Shown one piece after another: positions 7,340 to 15,343 of a stretch of DNA of 45,905 nucleotides. Below the pieces are notes generated by a model. It worked only from the letters and a program-made list of their open reading frames with translations. It was not told the DNA's origin and made no database searches. Source of the DNA: Nocardioides cremeus (GTDB lineage Bacteria > Actinomycetota > Actinomycetes > Propionibacteriales > Nocardioidaceae); contig NZ_JAULSC010000023.1 in the NCBI RefSeq assembly GCF_030518195.1, positions 1-45,905 of the forward strand. Direction: 5' to 3'. Made by a program: the position numbers and the translations under genes. How positions within the stretch are numbered: position 1 is the stretch's first letter; each line of letters opens with the position of its first letter.

Positions 7340-9102
7340 ATCCAGCGGCCGAACCAGATCCGGTCGAGCCACTGCGAGTGGGTGAGCAGCTCGTTGGTCC
7401 AGATCGGCCAGAACCACGCGAAGTTGAGCAGCACCAGCACCACGAACGAGCCGGCCGCCACCACGCCGACCGTGCGGCGGGTGCTGGGCTCGCGCGAGGG
7501 GCCGACGATCCTGCCGATCAGCAGCGTGGTGGCCAGCACCATGAACGGCAGCATCGCCGCGGCGTAGAAGAGGAAGATCGGCCGGTCGTCGTAGAGCAGC
7601 CACGGCAGCCACGTCGACAGCGCACCCACGACCGGTACGCCGTAGCGCCAGTCGCGCGCGCCGATCCACAGCGCCGCGGCCGCGAGCAGCGCCAGGCTCG
7701 AGCCCCACCACAGCACGGGGGTGCCCAGCAGCAGCACCTGGCGCAGGCAGTCGCTGCCCTCGGGTGCCTCGCAGCCGCGGGTGCCGGGCTGGATGCCGGT
7801 GTCGGCGGCGACCCCGACCGGGCGGTTGAGCAGCGGCCAGCCCAGCGGGTCGGACTGGTAGGTGTGCGTGGAGCAGCTGAGGAAGTGGGTGTGGAAGGCG
7901 TAGACGTCCTGGTGGTAGGCCCACAGCGAGCGCAGCGACTGCACGACCTCGCCGGGGCCCGACGCGTCGGCCTGGTCGGCGGTCGGCCAGCGCGCGCCGG
8001 TGTCGGGGTCGCTGGCCACGAACGACTCGTCCTGGCACTCGCCCTCGCCGGTGAACTGGGTGTACTGCGTCGAGGAGAGCGAGCGCTCGTAGTCGCCGGC
8101 GTGGACCATCCAGCCGGTCCACGTCGCGACGTAGACGGCCAGGGCCACGAGCACCAGGTGGCCGAACGCCGGCAGTCCGTCGGCCAGCACCGAGCGCAGC
8201 ACCGGGCGGCGTACGCCGAAGGAGCGGCGCGCGCCGGCGCTCCAGACCCACACCAGCACGCCGAAGGCCGCCAACGGGTAGAGCGCGGTCCACTTGGTGC
8301 CGATCGCCAGGCCCCAGCACACGCCGCTGGCCAGCAGCCAGGGCCGCCACAGCAGGGCGCGCACCGGCCCCCACGAGGCGGGGTCGGTGACGGCGGTGGT
8401 CTGCAGGCGCGCCATCCGGGCGCGGTACCAGTCGCGGTCGGCGACCAGGCAGGCCACCGCGCAGAGCACGAAGAAGGCCAGGAAGATGTCGAGCAGCGCG
8501 AGGCGCGAGAGCACGAAGTGCAGCCCGTCGAGCATCAGCAGCAGCCCGGCGACCAGGCCGAGGCCGGTCGAGCCGGTCAGGCGGCGGCCCAGGCGCGCCA
8601 TCACGACCACCATCAGCGCCCCGACGACGGCCGAGGAGACCCGCCAGCCGGTGGGGTCCATCCCGACGAGCCGCTCGCCGAGGCCGATCAGCCACTTGCC
8701 GACCTCGGGGTGCACGATCATCGACGGGTCGTCCTGCCACAGCCCGCGCACGGTGCCGTCGAGGATCTGCTCGTCGGCGTCGTCGACGTAGCCGCGCACG
8801 TAGCCGTGGTTGACCAGCGACCACGCGTCCTTGGCGTAGTAGGTCTCGTCGAACTGGAACTCCGCGGGCGTCCCGAGCTTCCACAGCCGCAGGAACAGCG
8901 CGACCAGGCCGAGCCCGACCGCGGCGCTCCAGCCCACGAACGGGTCCTCGAGCCGCAGCCACGCCCGGGCGCCGGCCCGGTCGTGGGCCGAGGGGACGGG
9001 GCGGCCGTCGGCCGTCCGCGAGAGCAGCACCCGCCCGTCCCCGTCGGTCGCGGCCTGCTCGCCCGCCTGGGCGGTCGGCTGCTCGGGGGCGTCGGTGCTC
9101 AC
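7336..9102 (-). CDS. pmt: protein O-mannosyltransferase / phospholipid carrier-dependent glycosyltransferase
   Basis: This is a 588-residue integral membrane GT39 (PMT) enzyme. It transfers mannose from polyprenyl-phosphomannose to Ser/Thr of proteins as they are exported. After a polar N-terminus, TM1 (about residues 57-72) is followed by the catalytic loop FDETYYAKDA with Asp85-Glu86. HPEVGKWLIG and at least nine further hydrophobic helices come next. The C-terminal motif WFWPIWT and short tail WFGRWI are typical of actinobacterial Pmt. The start is GTG with a TAnnnT hexamer (TAGAGT, minus strand, 9116 to 9111) 8 nt upstream. The secreted lipoprotein and hydrolase next door are possible substrates, but this is only inference. 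Confidence 0.9.
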   Translation of the reverse strand: MSTDAPEQPTAQAGEQAATDGDGRVLLSRTADGRPVPSAHDRAGARAWLRLEDPFVGWSAAVGLGLVALFLRLWKLGTPAEFQFDETYYAKDAWSLVNHGYVRGYVDDADEQILDGTVRGLWQDDPSMIVHPEVGKWLIGLGERLVGMDPTGWRVSSAVVGALMVVVMARLGRRLTGSTGLGLVAGLLLMLDGLHFVLSRLALLDIFLAFFVLCAVACLVADRDWYRARMARLQTTAVTDPASWGPVRALLWRPWLLASGVCWGLAIGTKWTALYPLAAFGVLVWVWSAGARRSFGVRRPVLRSVLADGLPAFGHLVLVALAVYVATWTGWMVHAGDYERSLSSTQYTQFTGEGECQDESFVASDPDTGARWPTADQADASGPGEVVQSLRSLWAYHQDVYAFHTHFLSCSTHTYQSDPLGWPLLNRPVGVAADTGIQPGTRGCEAPEGSDCLRQVLLLGTPVLWWGSSLALLAAAALWIGARDWRYGVPVVGALSTWLPWLLYDDRPIFLFYAAAMLPFMVLATTLLIGRIVGPSREPSTRRTVGVVAAGSFVVLVLLNFAWFWPIWTNELLTHSQWLDRIWFGRWI

Positions 9103-9129
9103 GACGCCGAACTCTACGGTCGCCCCCGC

Positions 9130-9328
9130 GACCCGGCTCGAACCTCCCGCCCACCCGGCCCCTACTTCCCCCTGACCCGGCCTGAACTTCGCGCTGACCC
9201 GGCCCAGATCTCCGAGGGGAGGTCCAGGTCGGTACGTCGGGAGATTCGGGCCGACTGGGCGCGAAGTTCGGGCCGGCTGGGCGGGAGGTTTGCGCCGGCT
9301 CGGCGGGAGATTCGGGCCGGGTCAGCGC
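9130..9328. repeat. 22-bp phased inverted repeat cluster (4 units + 4 inverted units)
   Basis: Eight degenerate 22-bp units are in exact phase. Four start at 9130, 9152, 9174 and 9196 (core GACCCGG...AACTTC). After a 23-bp centre, four in opposite orientation begin at 9241, 9263, 9285 and 9307 (core GAGATTCGGGCCGG). The arms are therefore complementary and could form a large cruciform or long hairpin. The cluster fills the gap between pdxY and pmt, and the last unit enters the 3' end of pdxY, supplying its stop codon. A related three-unit cluster occurs at 13535-13600. Confidence 0.85.
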
Positions 9329-10173
9329 AGGCGGCGGGCGGAGAAGGTGGCGGGCGGGGTCGCGATCGCCTCCTGGGCAGCGACCAGCTGGATCTCGCGG
9401 GTGCCGGCGGCGAGGGTGGCCTCGAGGATGGCGAAGACCGAGGCGGTGGTGCGCTCGAGCGCGGTGCCGGGCGAGCCGGTGCTGCGCAGGTGCGCCAGGT
9501 AGAGCGCGGCGGTGACGTCGCCGCAGCCGTTCGGGCTGATCGGCAGCAGGGGAGTGGTGACCGCCCAGGCGCCCTCGTCGGAGACCGCGACCACCTCGAG
9601 GTGCTCGGCCGGCACCTCGTCGTGCAGCACGCTGGTGACCAGGACGTCGCGGGGGCCGCGCTCGCGCACGACGTCGACCGCGGCGAGTACCTCGTCGAGC
9701 GTGCGGGTCGTCGTGCCGGCCAGGAAGTCGAGCTCGAAGTGGTTGGGGGTGATCACGTCGGCCGCCGGCACGACGGTGTCGCGCATGAACTCGGGGATGC
9801 CCGGGCGCACGAACATGCCCCGCCCCACGTCGCCCATCACCGGGTCGCAGCAGTAGACGGCGTCGGGGTTGAGCTGCTTGACGCGCGCCACCGTGTCGAG
9901 GACGACGGCCCCCACGGCCGGGTCGCCCTGGTAGCCGGAGAGCACGGCGTCGGCGCTGCCGAGCACGCCGCGGTCGTCGATGCCGGCGATCACCTCGCGC
10001 ACGTCGGCGGGGTCGAGCAGCGGCCCGCGCCAGGCGCCGTACCCCGTGTGGTTGGAGAAGTGGACCGTCAGCACCGGCCACACCTCGTGGCCCAGGCGCT
10101 GGAGGGGGAAGACGGCGGCGGAGTTGCCGACGTGGCCGTAGGCGACCGAGGACTGGATCGACAGGATGCGCAC
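9322..10173 (-). CDS. pdxY: pyridoxal kinase
   Basis: This 283-residue ribokinase-fold enzyme phosphorylates pyridoxal (and possibly pyridoxine) to pyridoxal 5'-phosphate in the salvage pathway. The N-terminal SIQSSVAYGHVGNSAA and VHFSNHTGYG motifs match PdxY. CDPVMGD and TPNHFELDFL are conserved ATP and substrate segments, and NGCGD (216-219) supplies the catalytic Asp219 and anion hole. The GTG start at 10173 lies 6 nt after CACAAT, with TTGACC further upstream, so a leaderless transcript is likely. The stop codon TGA is part of a 22-bp repeat unit, so the C-terminal ARRLR tail derives partly from the repeat. PLP enzymes occur in the window (threonine-synthase family) but not next to it. 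Confidence 0.9.
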   Translation of the reverse strand: MRILSIQSSVAYGHVGNSAAVFPLQRLGHEVWPVLTVHFSNHTGYGAWRGPLLDPADVREVIAGIDDRGVLGSADAVLSGYQGDPAVGAVVLDTVARVKQLNPDAVYCCDPVMGDVGRGMFVRPGIPEFMRDTVVPAADVITPNHFELDFLAGTTTRTLDEVLAAVDVVRERGPRDVLVTSVLHDEVPAEHLEVVAVSDEGAWAVTTPLLPISPNGCGDVTAALYLAHLRSTGSPGTALERTTASVFAILEATLAAGTREIQLVAAQEAIATPPATFSARRLR

Positions 10174-10224
10174 GCGGCCATTGTGGCGAGGTGTCCAGTC
10201 CGGCGGTCAACCGGCGCAGATAAC

Positions 10225-10253
10225 TAGAACAAGTTCCATTCGTGCCCTAGTGT
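10225..10253 (+). promoter_or_regulatory. KstR-like TetR operator overlapping the promoter of the GMC-ALDH pair
   Basis: TAGAACAAGTTCCA at 10225-10238 fits the published KstR consensus TnnAACnnGTTnnA at every fixed position. A -10 hexamer TAGTGT lies at 10248-10253, so the operator covers the -35 zone and would block RNA polymerase. Binding by KstR itself is inferred. Other TetR-family repressors of lipid and steroid genes use similar AAC/GTT palindromes. Confidence 0.55.
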
Positions 10254-10335
10254 GGGCGCCGACACATTCCGAGGGTATGTGAAGCCGCCCCCCCCGGCCA
10301 CGGACCTCGCACCGCCCGAGCGCATGGAGGCTCCG

Positions 10336-11964
10336 ATGGCCAAGAAGGCACCCAGCAACGAGGCCGACTACGTGGTGGTCGGCTCCGGGAGCTCCGGCGC
10401 GACGATCGCAGGTCGCCTCGCCCAGTCGGGCGCGAGCGTGATCGTGCTCGAGGCCGGCAGGAGCGACGAGCAGTTCCTGACCAGGAAGCCCGGCATGATC
10501 GGGCCGATGCACGCGGTGCCGCAGATCAAGCGCACCGTCGACTGGGGCTACTACACGACCCCGCAGAAGCACATCCTGGACCGCAAGATGCCGGTGCCGC
10601 GGGGCAAGGTGCTCGGCGGCTCCAGCTCGATCAACGGCATGGTCTACGTGCGGGGCAACCGGGCCAACTACGACTCGTGGGCGGCCGAGGGCTGCACCGG
10701 CTGGGACGCCGACTCCGTCAACCGCGCCTACCGCCGGATGGAGGACTACGAGGGCGGCGCCGACGAGTTCCGTGGTGAGGGCGGGCCCATCCGGGTCACC
10801 TACAACAAGACGCCCCAGGAGGGGTCGCTGCAGTTCCTCGAGGCCACCGCCGACACCGTCGGCGCCCCGATCCTCGACGACTACAACGGCGCCTCGCAGG
10901 AGGGCGTGGCCCGGATGCAGCAGAACGCCGCCGACGGCCTGCGCTACTCCGCCTCCCGCGGCTACATCCACCACCTCGCGCCGCCGACGCTCGAGGTCCA
11001 GTCGCGGGTGCTGGCCACCCGGGTCGTCATCGACAACGGTCGTGCCACCGGTGTCGTGGTGCGCGACAAGGACGGCACCAGCCGCACGATCCGGGCCGCC
11101 AAGGAGGTCATCCTCTCCGCGGGCTTCGTGGGCTCGGCCCAGCTGCTGATGCTCTCGGGCATCGGCCACGCCCAGCACCTGCGCGACCAGGGCATCGAGG
11201 TGGTCGCCGACCTCCCCGTGGGCGACAACCTGCACGACCACCTCTTCCACGCCCTGACCTTCCACGCAACCTCGTCGGCACTGCGCGGCAGCGCCACCTT
11301 CTTCGGCAAGGGCGTGGCCAAGGAGGTCCTGCGACCGGGGTCGACGTTCCTGGCCAACTCCGTCTTCGAGGTGCTGGCCTTCCTGCAGACCTCGCAGGCC
11401 ACCGGCGGCATCCCCGACCTGCAGCTGCACCTGCTGCCCTGGGCCTACGTCTCGCCCAACCAGGATGCGCCGGTGCGCCACGACGTCGACCAGCGCCCGT
11501 CGCTGACCGTGCTGAGCACCCTGATCTACCCCCGCAGCCGCGGGACCCTGCGCCTGGCCTCGGCCGACCCGACCGCGGCGCCGTTGATCGACCCGCAGTA
11601 CCTCGCCGACCCCGCCGACCTCGACCTGCTCGTCGAGGGCTCCGAGATCACCCGCGAGATCTTCGCCAACAAGGCCTTCCGCGGCGCGGTCAAGGGCGAG
11701 ACCCACCCGGGTGCCCACCTGCGCGGCAGCGACCTGCGCCAGGAGATCCTCAACCGGGCCACGTCGGTCTACCACGGCGTGGGCACCTGCCGGATGGGCG
11801 TCGACGAGCTCGCGGTCGTCGACCCCGAGCTCAAGGTCCGCGGCGTCGCGGGGCTGCGGGTCTGCGACGCCTCGATCATGCCCTCCATCACCGGCGGCAA
11901 CACCAACGCGCCGGCCATCATGATCGGTGAGCGCGGTGCCGACCTCGTGCTGGGGCGGGGCTGA
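10336..11964 (+). CDS. GMC-family FAD-dependent alcohol dehydrogenase/oxidase
   Basis: The 542-residue flavoprotein belongs to the glucose-methanol-choline oxidoreductase family, which oxidises alcohols to aldehydes or ketones. The FAD-binding GSGSSG is at residues 16-21 with Glu39 ending the beta-alpha-beta unit. The GMC signature GGSSSINGMVYVRG follows, and the C-terminal VYHGVGTCRMG gives the catalytic His, with an Asn (GGNTNAPA) in the second position as is common. The start ATG at 10336 is chosen because GGAGG (10326-10330) lies 5 nt upstream. The aldehyde dehydrogenase gene follows after 3 bp, so together they could oxidise an alcohol to an acid. The KstR-like site suggests sterol, side-chain or lipid alcohols, which is inference. 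Confidence 0.88.
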   Translation: MAKKAPSNEADYVVVGSGSSGATIAGRLAQSGASVIVLEAGRSDEQFLTRKPGMIGPMHAVPQIKRTVDWGYYTTPQKHILDRKMPVPRGKVLGGSSSINGMVYVRGNRANYDSWAAEGCTGWDADSVNRAYRRMEDYEGGADEFRGEGGPIRVTYNKTPQEGSLQFLEATADTVGAPILDDYNGASQEGVARMQQNAADGLRYSASRGYIHHLAPPTLEVQSRVLATRVVIDNGRATGVVVRDKDGTSRTIRAAKEVILSAGFVGSAQLLMLSGIGHAQHLRDQGIEVVADLPVGDNLHDHLFHALTFHATSSALRGSATFFGKGVAKEVLRPGSTFLANSVFEVLAFLQTSQATGGIPDLQLHLLPWAYVSPNQDAPVRHDVDQRPSLTVLSTLIYPRSRGTLRLASADPTAAPLIDPQYLADPADLDLLVEGSEITREIFANKAFRGAVKGETHPGAHLRGSDLRQEILNRATSVYHGVGTCRMGVDELAVVDPELKVRGVAGLRVCDASIMPSITGGNTNAPAIMIGERGADLVLGRG

Positions 11965-11967
11965 GCG

Positions 11968-13527
11968 ATGACCCTGCAGCGACCCGCCGTCCTGACCGAC
12001 GACTTCATGCGCGACCTCGTCGCCCGGGTGCCCTCCACCTCGGGTGGCACCTGGAAGCTGACCGAGGTCTACACCGGCGAGCACCTCGTCGACCTGCCGC
12101 AGTCGACCCCCGCCGACATCGAGCGTGCCTTCGCCACCGCGCGCGAGGCCCAGCGGGCCTGGGCGGCCACCCCGCTGCGCCGCCGGCTGGCGGTCTTCAA
12201 GCGGGCCCACGAGATCTTCGTGGCCAACGCGCTGACCACCGCCGACCTCATCCAGGCCGAGAGCGGCAAGAACCGCCGGATGGCGGTCGAGGAGTCCTGC
12301 GACCCGCCGATGGTGATGAGCCACTACCTCAAGCGGGCGCCCCGGCTGCTCGCGCCGAAGCGGCACGGCGGGCCGGTGCCCGTGGTCTCGCACTCCACCG
12401 AGATCCGCCAGCCCAAGGGCGTCGTGGGCATCATCGCCCCCTGGAACTTCCCCTTCGCCACCGGCATCTCCGACGCGATCCCGGCGCTGATGGCCGGCAA
12501 CGCCGTCGTGCTCAAGCCCGACAACAAGACCGCGCTCTCGCCGCTGCACGGCATCGCGATGCTCGAGCAGGCCGGACTGCCGAAGGGGCTCTTCCAGGTG
12601 GTCTGCGGGGAGGGGCCCGACGTCGGGCCCACCCTCATCGACAACGCGTCGTACGTCATGTTCACCGGGAGCACCGCGACCGGACGCACCATCGGCGAGC
12701 GCGCCGGGCGCAACCTCATCGGTGCCTGCCTCGAGCTGGGCGGCAAGAACCCGCAGGTCGTGCTCGACGACGTCGACGCCGACGAGTGGGTGGCCAGCAC
12801 CCTGTTCGGCGTCTTCGGCAACACCGGGCAGATCTGCATGCACATCGAGCGCATCTACCTGCCCGACAGCCGCTACGACGAGCTGAAGCAGAAGTTCGTG
12901 CGGGCCACGGCGGCGCTCGACGTGCGGGCGTCGTACGACTTCGGGCCGGAGGTCGGCTCGCTGGTCTCGGTCGACCAGATGCACCGGGTGCTCTCGCACG
13001 TCGAGGACGCGGTGGCCAAGGGCGCGAGGGTGCTGACCGGCGGGCGGCCGCGCCCCGATCTGGGCCCGGCGTTCTTCGACCCGACCGTGCTGGAGGGCGT
13101 CACCACCGACATGCTCTGCGGGGTCACCGAGACCTTCGGGCCCGTCGTCGCGCTGCACCGCTACCGCAGCGTCGACGAGGCGGTGGCGCTGGCCAACGAC
13201 ACCGACTACGGCCTCAACGCCTCGGTCTGGGGCGGCGACCTCGAGCGCGCCCAGGCCGTCGCGGCACGCATCGAGTCGGGCAACGTCAACGTCAACGACG
13301 CGCTGGCCACGGCGTACGCCTCGAAGTCGACGCCCTCGGGCGGGGTCAAGCAGTCGGGGGTGGGTGCGCGCCACGGCGACCAGGGGCTGCTGAAGTACAC
13401 CGACGTGCAGAACCTGGCGGTGCTCAAGAAGCAGGTGCTCGGCCCGCGCCCGGGCCAGGACTACGACGCCTACGTCAAGCAGATGCTGAGCGGCCTACGG
13501 ATGATGCGGCGCACCCGGCTGCGCTGA
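11968..13527 (+). CDS. NAD(P)-dependent aldehyde dehydrogenase, succinate-semialdehyde dehydrogenase type
   Basis: This 519-residue protein is a complete ALDH-superfamily enzyme. The visible active-site elements are PWNFPF with Asn160, the cofactor Lys183 in VLKPDN, FTGSTATG, the general base Glu256 in LELGGK and the nucleophile Cys290 in GNTGQICMHIER. The overall pattern is closest to succinic-semialdehyde dehydrogenases (GabD2-like), but the natural substrate is probably the aldehyde formed by the GMC enzyme, whose stop is 3 bp upstream. It ends just before a cluster of 22-bp repeats. The tail YDAYVKQMLSGLRMMRRTRLR is longer and more basic than usual. Confidence 0.88.
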   Translation: MTLQRPAVLTDDFMRDLVARVPSTSGGTWKLTEVYTGEHLVDLPQSTPADIERAFATAREAQRAWAATPLRRRLAVFKRAHEIFVANALTTADLIQAESGKNRRMAVEESCDPPMVMSHYLKRAPRLLAPKRHGGPVPVVSHSTEIRQPKGVVGIIAPWNFPFATGISDAIPALMAGNAVVLKPDNKTALSPLHGIAMLEQAGLPKGLFQVVCGEGPDVGPTLIDNASYVMFTGSTATGRTIGERAGRNLIGACLELGGKNPQVVLDDVDADEWVASTLFGVFGNTGQICMHIERIYLPDSRYDELKQKFVRATAALDVRASYDFGPEVGSLVSVDQMHRVLSHVEDAVAKGARVLTGGRPRPDLGPAFFDPTVLEGVTTDMLCGVTETFGPVVALHRYRSVDEAVALANDTDYGLNASVWGGDLERAQAVAARIESGNVNVNDALATAYASKSTPSGGVKQSGVGARHGDQGLLKYTDVQNLAVLKKQVLGPRPGQDYDAYVKQMLSGLRMMRRTRLR

Positions 13528-13534
13528 GCAGGTG

Positions 13535-13600
13535 CCGGTCCGGGCCGGGTCGAGGCGAAGTCTGGGCCGGGTCAGCGTGAGATCTGGGCCGGGTCGGCGG
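13535..13600. repeat. 22-bp phased repeats, second cluster (3 units)
   Basis: Three units spaced exactly 22 bp start at about 13535, 13557 and 13579, with cores GTCCGGGCCGGGTC, GTCTGGGCCGGGTC and ATCTGGGCCGGGTC. They match the right-hand units at 9241-9328. They lie between the convergent aldehyde dehydrogenase and ung genes and run into ung, providing its stop codon and the C-terminal residues ADPAQISR. Confidence 0.8.
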
Positions 13601-14282
13601 GCAGGGCCCAGTCGACCGGGGCGCCGCCCTGCTCGACGAGCAGCCGGTCGACCTGGGAGAAGGGCCGCGAGCCGAGGAACCCCCGGTACGCCGACAGCGG
13701 CGAGGGGTGCGCCGACGCGACCACCGGCACCGACCCGAGCAGGCCGGCGAGCCCGCGCGCCCGAGCGCCCCACAGCAGCGCCACCAGCGGACCGCCGCGC
13801 GCGCCCAGCGCCCGCACCGCCTGCTCGGTCACCTGCTCCCAGCCGCGCCCGCGGTGGGAGTCGGCGGCGCCGGCTCGCACGCTGAGCACCCGGTTGAGCA
13901 GCATCACCCCGGAGTCGGCCCAGGCGGTCAGGTCGCCGTGGGGCGGGGGCGGGTGGCCCAGGTCGTCCTCGAGCTCGCGGTAGATGTTCGCCAGGCTGCG
14001 CGGTACCGGCCGCACCGCGGCGTCGACCGAGAAGGACAGGCCCACCGGGTGCCCCGGAGTCGGATAGGGATCTTGGCCGACCAGCAGCACCCGCACCTGG
14101 GCCAGCGGGCGCTCGAAGGCCCGGAAGAGCCGGTCCTCGCCGGGCAGCCAGGGCCGCCCGGCAGCCGTCTCGGCTCGCAGGAACTCCCGCACCTGCTCGA
14201 CCTGGTGCGCCACCGGCGCGAGGGCCTGGGCCCAGTCGGGGGCCATCCGGCCCTGGTCGACCAGCTCGTCGAGCACGTTCAT
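13572..14282 (-). CDS. ung: uracil-DNA glycosylase, family 1
   Basis: The 236-residue protein removes uracil from DNA at the start of base-excision repair. It has the water-activating loop GQDPY (residues 69-73, Asp71 catalytic) followed by TPGHPVGLSFSV, the uracil-binding LLNRVLSV and the DNA-intercalation motif HPSPLSA. In this branch Pro replaces the His after GQDPY. The start ATG overlaps the stop of the upstream SMP-30-like gene (ATGA), so ung is the third gene of a translationally coupled operon. Its last residues are encoded by an inserted 22-bp repeat, so the native C-terminus may have been replaced. Confidence 0.93.
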   Translation of the reverse strand: MNVLDELVDQGRMAPDWAQALAPVAHQVEQVREFLRAETAAGRPWLPGEDRLFRAFERPLAQVRVLLVGQDPYPTPGHPVGLSFSVDAAVRPVPRSLANIYRELEDDLGHPPPPHGDLTAWADSGVMLLNRVLSVRAGAADSHRGRGWEQVTEQAVRALGARGGPLVALLWGARARGLAGLLGSVPVVASAHPSPLSAYRGFLGSRPFSQVDRLLVEQGGAPVDWALPADPAQISR

Positions 14283-15343
14283 GCCGGCGACCGTAGCCGC
14301 TGGCGGAAGCGGGCCCGCCGGGGCAGGAAGTCCGGGCGTCCGCGCTCGCCGACCTCGACGTCGAGGATCGCCTGGTGCGACGGCTCGCCGGCGACGGCGG
14401 ACTGGTTGGCCACCAGCACCGAGGTGCCCAGGAAGGTGGCCGAGCTCGGGGTGTCGAAGGGCACCTCGGAGCCGTTGTCGCCGCTCAGCGGCACCTCGGG
14501 GAAGCGGGCGACCTCGCGACCGCGGGCGTCGAGCTCGACGAGCTGGGCGGCCAGGCCCGCGAGTGCGACGTACACGTGGCCGGAGCGTGCGACCCCGAAG
14601 CCGTCGGGTAGGTCGCCGGGCGCGGAGGTCCACAGCGTCGACAGCTCGCCCGGGCGCCCGCGCCGGTCGACGGGCAGGCGCAGCAGCGCGCCGTTGGTCG
14701 GCAGGGTGGCGCCGGTGCCCAGGGTCTGCTGTGCCACGAGCAGCTCGCGGCGTCCCTTCATCCAGCGGATGCCGGTGGTGCCGAAGCCGGCGACTCCGTC
14801 GAGCTCGGGGGCGCGGAACCACTCCTGGACGCGCCCGTCGCGGCGCACCCGCCAGATCACGCCGTCGCCGTAGTCGGTGACGTAGAGCCCGCGCGGGCCC
14901 CAGGTCGCGAAGTTCGGGACCGCGCCCTCGGGCAGTCGTGCCACGGTGCGGAAGCGGCCCGTGCGGGTGTCGAGCGTCATCACCCGCGAGCGCGAGATCT
15001 CGAGCAGCACCAGCTCGCCGTCGGCGGTCTCGTGCGCCACCTGCACGCCGTGGTCGGCGTCGAGGTCCTGTCCGGGCACCGTCCACGAGCGCAGCAGCGT
15101 GCCGCCCGCCGACCACTCCACGACCTTCGAGGGTGTCGAGGCGCGGCGTGGGTCGCGGGCCAGGTAGGTGCCGGCGTACACGCGCCCGTTGCTGTGGGCG
15201 TGCACGTAGGCCGGGTAGCCGGGCGGGGGCACGAGGGAGAAGACCCGGGTGTCCCACTTCTCGCGCTCGGGCGCCGCCACCGCGACGCCGGGCGCGCCGG
15301 CCACGGCGAGGGCGAGCACCAGCCCGGCGACCAGGCGCCTCAC
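14279..15343 (-). CDS. secreted ScyD/SMP-30-like beta-propeller protein
   Basis: The 354-residue product has a Sec signal peptide (RRLVAGLVLALAVAGAP, cleavage near AVAA-PE). The mature region is rich in propeller-type repeats such as GLYVTDYGDGVIWRV, GTTGIRWMKGRRELLVA and GFGVARSGHVYVAL. It resembles the ScyD/SMP-30/gluconolactonase group of extracellular six-bladed propellers, but the metal-binding residues cannot be assigned by eye. The GTG start overlaps the amine oxidase stop (GTGA) and the stop overlaps the ung start (ATGA), fixing both ends and showing co-transcription. Its role beside an amine oxidase is unknown. Confidence 0.75.
   Translation of the reverse strand: MRRLVAGLVLALAVAGAPGVAVAAPEREKWDTRVFSLVPPPGYPAYVHAHSNGRVYAGTYLARDPRRASTPSKVVEWSAGGTLLRSWTVPGQDLDADHGVQVAHETADGELVLLEISRSRVMTLDTRTGRFRTVARLPEGAVPNFATWGPRGLYVTDYGDGVIWRVRRDGRVQEWFRAPELDGVAGFGTTGIRWMKGRRELLVAQQTLGTGATLPTNGALLRLPVDRRGRPGELSTLWTSAPGDLPDGFGVARSGHVYVALAGLAAQLVELDARGREVARFPEVPLSGDNGSEVPFDTPSSATFLGTSVLVANQSAVAGEPSHQAILDVEVGERGRPDFLPRRARFRQRLRSPA

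Noticed and set aside
9130..9328. CRISPR-like array
   Set aside because: The 22-bp units are directly contiguous without unique spacers, change orientation halfway, and no cas gene is present.
5354..10210. Very long open frame (about 1600 codons) on the minus strand spanning several genes
   Set aside because: Only its last 350 codons form a credible protein (the lipoprotein). The rest is antisense or out of frame to the secreted hydrolase, pmt and pdxY, and is Arg/Ala/Pro-rich as expected for GC-biased shadow frames.
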